Assembly: GCA_021647365.1 (NCBI GenBank)
Contig: JAKIUW010000027.1
Span: forward strand, 1 to 46,735
Direction: 5' to 3'
DNA length: 46,735 bases
Origin: Cocleimonas sp.
GTDB lineage: Bacteria > Pseudomonadota > Gammaproteobacteria > Thiotrichales > Thiotrichaceae
Shown here: in pieces, positions 25,656 through 33,438 of the stretch
Numbering within the stretch: position 1 is the first letter of the stretch
How the letters are laid out: each line of letters begins with the position of its first letter
Made by a program: the position numbers and the translations under genes
Notes under the pieces: model-generated
Seen by the model: only the letters and a program-made list of their open reading frames with translations
What the model was told of the DNA's origin: nothing
Database searches by the model: none

Positions 25656-26093
25656 CTAAAAAAAACTATGTTTAAGTGACATTAGTGCCGCTAAAACTAG
25701 AGCACTCAACGCCGCCAATTGAAATAGTCTGAACTTATTGTGGCCTATCTCATCAATGTCATGGATGGTATGATCTTTAAAATCATCCGGGATTTCTTTT
25801 TCTCTAACACCTATGTCTTTCGAGCTACCCTCACGAGGGTTTTGCTCATTATATTCTGTAAAATCTACTTCAATTTTATCATTAACAGAAGACTTTAATA
25901 ATGCTTGAATAAGTGGTAATTCACGTTTATGAATAGGTCTCACAGACTTTATTTTATTACGCATTCCTAATTGAGCAATCGCTGAAACGGTCCTTTTATT
26001 GCCGTGTGTATCGGCTATTTCATAGCTAATAATTCCACGCCCCTTAGAGGTTTCTTTGAATTGATGATTTTTTACTGTGTAAGATACAAACAT
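25656..26093 (-). CDS. Unknown protein with C-terminal membrane anchor
   Basis: Protein of 145 residues, family not recognised. The first 75 residues look like a small alpha/beta domain (FVSYTVKNHQFKETSKGRG, then KIEVDFTEYNE). A charged, Asp/Glu-rich linker follows, then a single C-terminal helix (about 122-141, LFQLAALSALVLAALMSL), so the bulk is probably cytoplasmic and tail-anchored. Single gene, divergent from ndk, with a one-armed palindrome copy upstream. Function cannot be assigned. Confidence 0.6.
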   Translation of the reverse strand: MFVSYTVKNHQFKETSKGRGIISYEIADTHGNKRTVSAIAQLGMRNKIKSVRPIHKRELPLIQALLKSSVNDKIEVDFTEYNEQNPREGSSKDIGVREKEIPDDFKDHTIHDIDEIGHNKFRLFQLAALSALVLAALMSLKHSFF

Positions 26094-26178
26094 AATACAA
26101 GATTAACATATTGAAATTTAGCGACGAAGCCTTTTAGGATAAGAGGTAGATTTAGAACACACTGCTATCTATATAAAT

Positions 26179-26201
26179 CACACCCCCCCACTTTTACATG
26201 T
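26179..26201. repeat. One-armed palindrome copy upstream of ndk
   Basis: Left arm CACACCCCCCCACTTTTACA plus TG, with seven C and no partner arm. It lies in the divergent gap between the tail-anchored unknown gene and ndk, about 125 nt before the ndk start. Confidence 0.8.
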
Positions 26202-26325
26202 ATAAACAAATCAATATCAGTGTTTACTGAACTAGAATACAACAGTACAATGCACCCCCAATTTAGACCTACGCAACATGTGGATCTTTTACTCTTTAAA
26301 CAATTAGAAAACTGGAAAAATAATT

Positions 26326-26757
26326 ATGGCTATCGAACGCACCATCTCAATCATCAAACCTGACGCTATAGGCAAAAGTGTCATCGGTGAAATATATTCA
26401 CGTTTTGAAAAAGGCGGATTAAACATTATCGCTGCAAAAATGAAACACCTATCAAAATCAGATGCTGAAGGCTTCTATGCCGTACACAAAGATCGCCCTT
26501 TCTTTGGTGATTTAGTTGAATTCATGACTTCTGGCCCTGTTATGATTCAAGTCCTAGAAGGTGAAAATGCAGTTTCTAAAAACCGCGAATTGATGGGGGC
26601 AACAAATCCCAGCGATGCAGATGCGGGAACTATTCGCGCTGATTTTGCACAAAGTATTGATGAGAATGCCGTTCATGGGTCTGACAGTGCAGAAAATGCT
26701 AAGATAGAGATGGATTACTTTTTTAACGAAGATGAGATTTGTCCTCGTACTCGTTAA
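26326..26757 (+). CDS. ndk: Nucleoside diphosphate kinase
   Basis: Transfers the gamma phosphate among nucleoside di- and triphosphates to balance NTP and dNTP pools; cytoplasmic. The 143 residues are full length. Start ERTISIIKPDAIGKSVIG and active-site NAVHGSDS (phosphohistidine near residue 117) are both intact. An ndk-rlmN-pilW-rodZ order is usual in gammaproteobacteria; here a 161-bp inverted-repeat element separates ndk from rlmN. Confidence 0.97.
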   Translation: MAIERTISIIKPDAIGKSVIGEIYSRFEKGGLNIIAAKMKHLSKSDAEGFYAVHKDRPFFGDLVEFMTSGPVMIQVLEGENAVSKNRELMGATNPSDADAGTIRADFAQSIDENAVHGSDSAENAKIEMDYFFNEDEICPRTR

Positions 26758-26762
26758 TATAG

Positions 26763-26923
26763 TGAGACCTCAGCATAACTCAGGTGACAAGTAAAAGTGC
26801 TTGAAATCTCACTGCTTTTCGTTGGAAAACTTGCCAATAACTCATTATTAGCTTCATTTCCCGCCTCAATCAGTGAAATTTCAAGCGACTTTTCTTTCGC
26901 CACTGAGTTATGCTGAGGTCTCA
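26763..26923. repeat. 161-bp MITE-like inverted-repeat element
   Basis: TGAGACCTCAGCATAACTCA at 26763 is matched by its complement ending at 26923. The two imperfect arms extend about 52 nt each, with a loop of about 56 nt. It lies in the ndk-rlmN gap, within 6 nt of the ndk stop. It encodes nothing convincing and looks like a non-autonomous insertion. Confidence 0.7.
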
Positions 26924-26952
26924 TAGTCTGAAAACTTCCAAAAAAACATATA

Positions 26953-28062
26953 ATGGCACAAGATAAAAAAATAAACCTTCTGGATTTTACATCAGATAAG
27001 TTAAAGGCTTTTTTCCTTGAACGAGGAGAAAAGCCTTTTCGTGCCACACAGATTATTAAATGGATTCATCAACACGGCGTTAGCGATTTTTCTGAAATGA
27101 GCAATGTGAGTAAAGTATTGCGTGCTGAGCTAGAAGATATTGCTGAGATAAAACCACTTGAGATTGCCATCGACAAAGAGTCAGACGATGGCACACGCAA
27201 GTGGTTGCTTCGCCTTGATGATGGAAACTGCATTGAGACTGTCTTTATTCCTGAAGGTAGCCGAGGTACACTATGTGTCTCCTCCCAAGTTGGCTGCGCA
27301 TTAGATTGCACTTTTTGCTCTACCGCTCGACAAGGTTTTAATCGAAACTTGACCGTCGCTGAAATTATCGGTCAAGTTTGGCTTGCAAAAAACTTGCTTC
27401 AGCCTGATCCAGAGTCGGAACGCGTCATAAGCAACGTAGTAATGATGGGCATGGGCGAGCCACTGTTAAACTACAACAATGTTATTGATGCCATGACTTT
27501 AATGTTAGATGACAATGCCTACGGTTTAAGCAAGCGTCGCGTTACATTAAGTACGTCGGGCGTAGTGCCTGCCCTTGACCGTTTGCGTGACGAGATTGAT
27601 GTCAGCCTCGCAATTTCCTTACATGCACCCAACAATGCATTAAGAGATCAACTCGTACCTGTCAATCGCAAGTATCCTATTGAACAGCTTCTAGCATCTT
27701 GTAATCGTTTTATGGAAGGAAAAGCAGCTAGAGAACGCATTACCATTGAGTATGTCATGCTTCATGGGGTAAATGACTCTGATGAATGTGCGCGTGAACT
27801 TGCTATTGTATTAAAGGATGTACCTGTAAAGGTGAATTTGATACCATTCAATCCATTTCCTGAAACACGTTACACACGATCATCCAACAACAGGATACAT
27901 CGATTTAGTGATATACTTACTGATGCAGGATTAGTCGTTATGACAAGAAAAACACGCGGTGAAGATATAGATGCCGCTTGTGGGCAATTAGCAGGTGATA
28001 TAAACGATAAAAGCCGTAGAGATATTCACTTTGCGCGAATAGAATCACCAGCACAAACATAG
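26953..28062 (+). CDS. rlmN: 23S rRNA/tRNA adenine-C2 methyltransferase RlmN
   Basis: Radical SAM enzyme that methylates C2 of A2503 in 23S rRNA and A37 in some tRNAs. The 369 residues are full length. The cluster motif C-x3-C-x2-C appears as CALDCTFCSTA near residue 115. A glycine-rich VMMGMGEPLLNY follows, and the C-terminal MTRKTRGEDIDAACGQLAG contains the second catalytic cysteine. First gene of the rlmN-pilW-rodZ group. Confidence 0.96.
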   Translation: MAQDKKINLLDFTSDKLKAFFLERGEKPFRATQIIKWIHQHGVSDFSEMSNVSKVLRAELEDIAEIKPLEIAIDKESDDGTRKWLLRLDDGNCIETVFIPEGSRGTLCVSSQVGCALDCTFCSTARQGFNRNLTVAEIIGQVWLAKNLLQPDPESERVISNVVMMGMGEPLLNYNNVIDAMTLMLDDNAYGLSKRRVTLSTSGVVPALDRLRDEIDVSLAISLHAPNNALRDQLVPVNRKYPIEQLLASCNRFMEGKAARERITIEYVMLHGVNDSDECARELAIVLKDVPVKVNLIPFNPFPETRYTRSSNNRIHRFSDILTDAGLVVMTRKTRGEDIDAACGQLAGDINDKSRRDIHFARIESPAQT

Positions 28063-28083
28063 CTTTTTGATAAGCTAATAATA

Positions 28084-28240
28084 GAGACCTTTGCACGAGA
28101 GTATGGCGAGAAAAATAGCGTAATTCTTCAGTTTTTTTCTTAAAAAAGTAGTGAATAGCAAGGGCTATTAACCGAGTTTTTAAGGATAACTGAGTAATTT
28201 AAGCATGTTTTATTCATCATATCTCTCGTGCAAAAATTTC
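28084..28240. mobile_element. 157-bp IS remnant or MITE with terminal inverted repeats
   Basis: The left end GAGACCTTTGCACGAGAG and right end CTCTCGTGCAAAAATTTC are complementary over TTTGCACGAGAG, with the outermost bases decayed on the right. The interior has an imperfect TTCAGTTTTTTT/AAAAAAGTAGTGAA hairpin and no gene. It fills most of the rlmN-pilW gap. It begins with GAGACCT, as does the element at 26763. Confidence 0.6.
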
Positions 28241-28259
28241 TAAATAAAGGGGTTATTCA

Positions 28260-29027
28260 ATGAGTACTGTAATAAATATTAATAAGAAATCAATTTCATC
28301 ACTTTTCAGTGTATTGCTTATAACAGTATCACTTGTGGGTTGTTCTGGTGTAGGCACTAAAGATCCAAAAGCAGCTGACTATAATTCAGAACTTGGCGTT
28401 CGCTATTTGCAACAAGGCCGTTTAAAACTAGCGAATGATAAACTACTCAAATCATTAGAGCAGAATCCAAATTCGGCACAATCTAATCATTATTATGCTT
28501 TGCTACAAGAACGTCTTGAGCAACCGAAAAAAGCGACACTCTACTTTAATAAAGCCATTCGTCTTGCGCCTAAAGACCCCGAATTAAGAAACAACTATGG
28601 TTCATTTCTTTGTAAAAACAATCGTCCACAAGCTGCCGTAAATCAATTTCTCACAGCAGTGAAAGACCCGCTATACAGCACACCAGAATTTGCCTATACC
28701 AATGCGGGTATTTGTTTACGAAAAGTTAACCCTGCAAGTCCAGAAGCTGAAAAATATTTTCGCCTAGCGTTGAAGAAAAGACCCTCTTTCCCCTCTGCTT
28801 TACTTGAAATGGCAAAACTCTACAAAGACCGTAACAATTACCCAAAGGCTCAAGCATTTATGCTGCGATATGAAAGCGTTGGAAAATCATCACCTGATGC
28901 TTTACTCCTATGCTCCATCATAAACTCAAAAACGAATAACCATGCTAAAGCAAACTCTTGCCAGTCAACACTGCTGAGGCTCTTTCCTTCTAGCCCAGAA
29001 GCTGAAAAAATTAGCGGATCACTATAA
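28260..29027 (+). CDS. pilW: Type IV pilus biogenesis lipoprotein PilW/PilF (TPR)
   Basis: Outer-membrane lipoprotein pilotin that helps PilQ secretin assemble. The lipobox LVGC puts the acylated cysteine at 28. About five tetratricopeptide repeats follow (for example ANDKLLKSLEQNPNSAQSNH and YFNKAIRLAPKDPELRNNYG). The 255 residues match the family. It lies between rlmN and rodZ as in most gammaproteobacteria, with rodZ starting 14 nt after its stop. Other pilus genes are not in this window. Confidence 0.92.
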   Translation: MSTVININKKSISSLFSVLLITVSLVGCSGVGTKDPKAADYNSELGVRYLQQGRLKLANDKLLKSLEQNPNSAQSNHYYALLQERLEQPKKATLYFNKAIRLAPKDPELRNNYGSFLCKNNRPQAAVNQFLTAVKDPLYSTPEFAYTNAGICLRKVNPASPEAEKYFRLALKKRPSFPSALLEMAKLYKDRNNYPKAQAFMLRYESVGKSSPDALLLCSIINSKTNNHAKANSCQSTLLRLFPSSPEAEKISGSL

Positions 29028-29041
29028 GGTAAATATTTACA

Positions 29042-30049
29042 ATGGCTAAAAATAAAGAAGAAGTAAGCATACCTGTAGCAGAAACAGGTGAGCTGGGTGC
29101 GCTTTTAAAAGGCTTAAGGGATAAAATAGGCTATACCATTCCACAAACTGCAGATGCAATGTGCCTTTCTGAACACACCATCAGACAACTGGAAAATGAA
29201 GAATTCGATTCCCTTCCTGAGCCACCTTATATTCGTGGCTACCTACGTAATTATGCAAAGTTAGCAGAAACCGACTCTGAAGAAATAATAAATTGTTACG
29301 AATCACTTCGTGGTGCAGACCCAAGTGATTTACAGCATAACTTCAAACGTTCTTCAATAATCAATTCGCAACAAAAAAAGGGGTTATCTCCCGTTTTGTT
29401 GCAGCTTTTTTTCTTAGCATTACTACTTGGCTTATTAGCAGCGGCCACCATGGTGCCCGCAGTGAATCAATGGATGAAAAGCACATGGGAAAGTTTTTCT
29501 AGCCAGACAACATCTCAATCTGGAAATGCTACTGACAATCCTCTTTTAACGGGAACAATGCCCGTCCCTACACCGTTACCAACAGATATTAATTCTGAAA
29601 AAAATGAAATATCTCAAAAGAAACCTTCAAGTACTCCGGATAAGCTGGAAGAAAAACCAGTAACTAATGGCGATAATAATGAGAGTAAGCAGGTTGTAGC
29701 AGACAAGAAAAAAAGTACGACTGATAACATCGACAACAACAAAGATAAAAGTAATATCAAAGTAGGCAAACAAAATAAAGATGAAGCACAAATTCCTTCT
29801 TCCAGTGATGGTGAAATCAGTCTTAAATTAGTTTTCAATAAAGAAGTATGGATGCGCATAAAAGATGGCAATAAAAAGACCGTCTTTGAAGGACAAAATC
29901 GTTCTGGACAAGAAAAAACATTAAAACTTAAAAAACCGCTCACCTTTAGAGTAGGAAATGCACAAGGCTTATCACTTTTCGTAAATGGTAAGGCTGTTGA
30001 CATTAAAGGCTACACGAAAGGAAGTGTCGCTAATTTTACACTTGAGTAA
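29042..30049 (+). CDS. rodZ: Cell-shape protein RodZ
   Basis: Bitopic membrane protein linking MreB to the cell-wall machinery. The N-terminal HTH (LGALLKGLRDKIGYTIPQTA and CLSEHTIRQLENEEFDSLP, residues 15-60) is cytoplasmic. Residues 114-138 form the transmembrane helix. A long Lys/Asn/Ser/Thr-rich periplasmic linker follows (about 150-255), then the DUF4115 beta domain (ISLKLVFNKEVWMRIKDG onward). The last two bases of the TAA stop are part of the following palindrome. ispG, usually next, is absent. Confidence 0.93.
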   Translation: MAKNKEEVSIPVAETGELGALLKGLRDKIGYTIPQTADAMCLSEHTIRQLENEEFDSLPEPPYIRGYLRNYAKLAETDSEEIINCYESLRGADPSDLQHNFKRSSIINSQQKKGLSPVLLQLFFLALLLGLLAAATMVPAVNQWMKSTWESFSSQTTSQSGNATDNPLLTGTMPVPTPLPTDINSEKNEISQKKPSSTPDKLEEKPVTNGDNNESKQVVADKKKSTTDNIDNNKDKSNIKVGKQNKDEAQIPSSSDGEISLKLVFNKEVWMRIKDGNKKTVFEGQNRSGQEKTLKLKKPLTFRVGNAQGLSLFVNGKAVDIKGYTKGSVANFTLE

Positions 30050-30123
30050 GTACACCCCCCCACTTTTACATGATGTTATTCTTTCAACACATAAACATCA
30101 TGTAAAAGTGGGGGGGTGTACTT
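30048..30123. repeat. Two-armed palindrome between rodZ and hisS, GTAC variant
   Basis: Arms AAGTACACC-C-run-ACTTTTACATGATGTT and its full complement surround a loop of about 14 nt, with seven C and seven G. The T in AGTACACC, where most copies have C, is matched by A in the other arm. It begins inside the rodZ stop codon and ends about 40 nt before hisS. Confidence 0.92.
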
Positions 30124-30165
30124 CATCTATTTAACTCCGTAAGACCCTATTAAAATACATTTATC

Positions 30166-31440
30166 ATGGCAAAAAACCTCCAATCTGTGCGCGGAATGCG
30201 CGACATACTTCCTGAACAATCGTCCTCTTGGCAATTTATTGAAAATATTGCACGAGAGCTCTTTAATAGTTACGGCTATAAAGAATTACGTACGCCTATC
30301 ATTGAATCAACCGAACTTTTCAAACGCTCCATTGGTGATGCCACTGATATTGTAGAAAAAGAAATGTACACCTTCGAAGACCGCAATGGCGACAGCCTAA
30401 CACTACGACCAGAAGGCACGGCAGGTTGTGTTCGAGCGGGCATGCAGCATGGCTTATTTCACAATCAACAACAACGTATTTGGTATATCGGCCCCATGTT
30501 TAGACATGAGCGCCCTCAAAAAGGACGTTATAGAGGTTTCTACCAAGCAGGCATTGAAACCTATGGCATTGAAGGCCCTGAAATTGATGCAGAAGTTATT
30601 GCGATTGCCGCTCGCTTCTGGAAAAAATTGGGTTTTAAAAATGTACGCTTAGAGATTAATTCTCTGGGTAGCAATGAAGCACGTCAAGCGTATCGTGATG
30701 TATTGATTAAATACTTTAGCAAGCATGAAGAACTGCTTGATGAAGACTCTAAGCGCCGCCTACATAAAAATCCTTTGAGGATTCTTGATACAAAAAACCC
30801 AAAAATGAAAGACTTAGTATCAAATGCGCCAGATCTTTTAGATTATCTTGATGATGAATCTAAAGAGCATTTTGAAGGCCTAAAACAGCGCCTTGATGGT
30901 ATGGGTATCGCCTATCAAGTGAATTCACGTTTAGTCCGCGGCATTGATTACTATAACCGCACTGTATTTGAATGGATCACCGAAGAGCTTGGCGCGCAAG
31001 GCACAATTTGTGCGGGTGGGCGCTACGATGGTTTAGTCAAACAGCTAGGGGGTAGAGCAACACCTGCTTGTGGTTTTGGCATTGGCATTGATCGCTTACA
31101 GCTCTTAGTGGAAGAACAAGGGCTTGATCAATCCAATAATAATCCTCATGCCTATTTTGTATTATCAGGAAAGGAAGCTGAACTCGCAGGGCTTACTATT
31201 GCAGAAGGCTTACGCGACACGCACGAACAGTTTCGTTTACTGGTAAATGGCGGTTCTGGTAGCTTTAAATCACAGCTTAAACGTGCTGATAACTCAGGCG
31301 CTGAATATGCTTTTATATTGGGTGAAAACGAAGTGACAGACAAGACAATCACCATCAAGCCACTGCGTAACAAGCAAAAAGAACAACAAACCATCGCACA
31401 AGCTGATCTTGACGAATATATCAGTAATAACTTGTTATAG
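30166..31440 (+). CDS. hisS: Histidine-tRNA ligase
   Basis: Class II aminoacyl-tRNA synthetase that charges tRNA-His; cytoplasmic homodimer. The 424 residues are full length. Motif 2 shows MFRHERPQKGRYRGF, the histidine-binding LVRGIDYYNRTVFEW is present, and motif 3 reads GFGIGIDRLQLL. The C-terminal anticodon-binding domain starts near residue 330. It is followed by yfgM and bamB on the same strand with short gaps. Confidence 0.96.
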   Translation: MAKNLQSVRGMRDILPEQSSSWQFIENIARELFNSYGYKELRTPIIESTELFKRSIGDATDIVEKEMYTFEDRNGDSLTLRPEGTAGCVRAGMQHGLFHNQQQRIWYIGPMFRHERPQKGRYRGFYQAGIETYGIEGPEIDAEVIAIAARFWKKLGFKNVRLEINSLGSNEARQAYRDVLIKYFSKHEELLDEDSKRRLHKNPLRILDTKNPKMKDLVSNAPDLLDYLDDESKEHFEGLKQRLDGMGIAYQVNSRLVRGIDYYNRTVFEWITEELGAQGTICAGGRYDGLVKQLGGRATPACGFGIGIDRLQLLVEEQGLDQSNNNPHAYFVLSGKEAELAGLTIAEGLRDTHEQFRLLVNGGSGSFKSQLKRADNSGAEYAFILGENEVTDKTITIKPLRNKQKEQQTIAQADLDEYISNNLL

Positions 31441-31506
31441 AACTTGATATAGTACGGCAATAAACAAACGATTAATTAATAGCATTAGAGAATTTAGGAA
31501 AATATA

Positions 31507-32136
31507 ATGGCAGATTTCGATTTAAAAAGTGATGACGAAAAAGCAGAAGAACTGAAAAATTGGTGGAAAGAAAATGGCACATCTGTAATCGCAGGCGTTG
31601 CGTTAACCATCGGTGGCATGTTTGGCTGGCAGCAATGGCAGCAACACAAGTTAGATCAAGCTGAAGGCGCTTCAAAACTCTATTCACAAATAGGAAAAGA
31701 AGGCGCTGATTCAGATGCAGCATTGAAACAATTAAATAGTGACTATGGTAGCTCGTCTTATGCCTCTTTAGCCGCCCTAAACGCTGCTAAAACCAACTGT
31801 GAAGCAGGAAAAACAGATGAGTGTATTGCACAACTCAAAACAGCTAGCAATAGCTCGCAAGACAGCATTGCATCCATCGCAAAAATTCGCCTTGCGCGCA
31901 CATTAATCAGCGCGGGTAAATTAGACGAGGCTCAAACTTTGTTAACGGCTAAAATGCCAACAGCCTATTCATCATTAATCACCGAGCTTACGGGCGACAT
32001 TCATTTTGCAAAAAAAGAATTTGCAAAAGCACGTGACGCTTATGATAAAGCTATTTTAAGTTCTGGCGGACAAAATATCGACGTACTTAAAATGAAACGT
32101 GACGACCTAGGTAGCCAAACAAAAGCTGGAGCATAA
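31507..32136 (+). CDS. yfgM: YfgM-like SecYEG ancillary protein
   Basis: Membrane-anchored periplasmic TPR protein of 209 residues, thought to aid protein release from the Sec translocon. The short cytoplasmic head has the family EEKAEELKNWWKENGTSVIAG-like pattern, the helix spans residues 26-43, and TPR-like repeats fill the rest. Position between hisS and bamB is the conserved one. Its stop is 2 nt before the bamB start, so the two are probably co-translated. Confidence 0.9.
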   Translation: MADFDLKSDDEKAEELKNWWKENGTSVIAGVALTIGGMFGWQQWQQHKLDQAEGASKLYSQIGKEGADSDAALKQLNSDYGSSSYASLAALNAAKTNCEAGKTDECIAQLKTASNSSQDSIASIAKIRLARTLISAGKLDEAQTLLTAKMPTAYSSLITELTGDIHFAKKEFAKARDAYDKAILSSGGQNIDVLKMKRDDLGSQTKAGA

Positions 32137-32138
32137 AC

Positions 32139-33311
32139 GTGAATACTCGCCTCATACTGACAGTAGCAACTTTTAGCCTTTTTCTTGGTGGTTGTAGCGT
32201 AACAAGTCAACTATTGGGGACAAAGAAATCGCGCCCTATTCCACTAAAACCTCTCAAAGAAGTTACTCCGAGCATTAATACAAAAAAAGTATGGGAAGTT
32301 AAAACAGGCAGTGCTATGGGTTATAGCAAAATCCATCCTTATATAGATACAAGCACTGTTTATATTGCAGGCAACACGGTGGCAAGTGCATGGCAAAAAA
32401 GTAGTGGCGCATTACAATGGAAAGCCAATATTGGCGAAACAATTACCGCAGGCATCAATGGCTCATCGGCCAAAAACAGCGCAAGCCAACAAGTATTCCT
32501 AGGTACTAACAACGGCAATGCCATTTCTCTTGATGCAAAAACAGGAAAAGTGCAATGGATAGAACGTCTTAGCAGTGAAGTCCTATCAGTTTCTCCCAGT
32601 CAAAACGGTCGCGTTGCATTTCGAACGGTTGATGGAAAGCTACACGGACTATCTTCAAGCACTGGCGAACTCATTTGGCAACAAACCCAAGCATCCCCTA
32701 CTTTGACACTTAATGGCGCCAGTGTTCCTATTTTAATAGGACCGTTAGTCGTTGCAGGTTTTGATAATGGAAAGATAGCCGCTTATCAGTTACAAAATGG
32801 TCAAAAAACATGGGAAGTGACCGTAGCTAAGGCACGAGGTAATACCGATCTTGATCGCATTATTGATATTGATGGAAAAATCATGTCGCTAGGTAGCGCT
32901 CTTTTTGCAGCATCGCTCAATGGCAATATAAACGGCATTGATCTATCAAAAGGTGCTACGGCTTGGGCAAACTCATTTTCAAGCTCTACAGGCGTGAATG
33001 TTCATCCTGATGGCTTATATTCGAGTGATAGCAAAGGCAATATCTGGAGAATTAACCCTCAAACAGGCGACCCTGCTTGGAAAATGGATGATCTACAACG
33101 TTACCACCCGACACTGCCAGCCCTAGCAGGAAACTCACTCCTAGCTATTGGTGATAAAAAAGGAAATATTCACTGGGTTAATACCAAGACTGGATTATTT
33201 GTAGCCAGGAGCAAAGGCGATCCTGCTGGTTACAGTGTAGAACCAGAAGTAAGTGGAAATGCAATTTATGCCATAGGAAGAGGCGGAGTATTAAGTAAGC
33301 TCACTTGGTAG
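32139..33311 (+). CDS. bamB: Outer membrane assembly lipoprotein BamB
   Basis: Lipoprotein of the BAM complex that inserts beta-barrel proteins. The GTG start is set by the 2-nt gap from yfgM and the signal peptide. The lipobox LGGC places the acylated cysteine at 19. An eight-bladed PQQ-type propeller follows, with recurring G-x-L-x-W repeats (SGALQWKANIG, TGKVQWIERL, TGELIWQQTQ). The 390 residues match the family. der, the usual next gene, is absent; a palindrome and convergent pgi follow. Confidence 0.93.
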   Translation: MNTRLILTVATFSLFLGGCSVTSQLLGTKKSRPIPLKPLKEVTPSINTKKVWEVKTGSAMGYSKIHPYIDTSTVYIAGNTVASAWQKSSGALQWKANIGETITAGINGSSAKNSASQQVFLGTNNGNAISLDAKTGKVQWIERLSSEVLSVSPSQNGRVAFRTVDGKLHGLSSSTGELIWQQTQASPTLTLNGASVPILIGPLVVAGFDNGKIAAYQLQNGQKTWEVTVAKARGNTDLDRIIDIDGKIMSLGSALFAASLNGNINGIDLSKGATAWANSFSSSTGVNVHPDGLYSSDSKGNIWRINPQTGDPAWKMDDLQRYHPTLPALAGNSLLAIGDKKGNIHWVNTKTGLFVARSKGDPAGYSVEPEVSGNAIYAIGRGGVLSKLTW

Positions 33312-33321
33312 TAAACGTAAA

Positions 33322-33372
33322 AAAGCACACCCCCCCACTTTTACATGATGTAAAAGTGGGGGGGTGTGCTTT
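33322..33372. repeat. Two-armed palindrome with 3-nt centre, between bamB and pgi
   Basis: A perfect 24-bp inverted repeat (33322-33345 against 33349-33372) around a central TGA. Seven C and seven G. The inner CATGATG part seen in other copies is collapsed here. It lies between two convergent genes. Confidence 0.93.
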
Positions 33373-33438
33373 AATGACATTATGCTAAGAAGAACCTTTA
33401 ACTAGCAGGAGAGAAGAGATTCCCTTTGTGACCCCAGA

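Noticed and set aside
26754..27047. Minus-strand frame of 97 codons
   Set aside because: It covers the 161-bp inverted repeat and the antisense of rlmN, with no family resemblance.
29614..30003. Minus-strand frame of 129 codons opposite rodZ
   Set aside because: Low-complexity Leu/Ser product, antisense to a clear rodZ linker and DUF4115 domain.
30048..30123. Palindromes read as standard rho-independent terminators
   Set aside because: No T-run follows the stem on either strand in the two-armed copies; the C/G-run stems are followed by GCTTT or ACTTC only.
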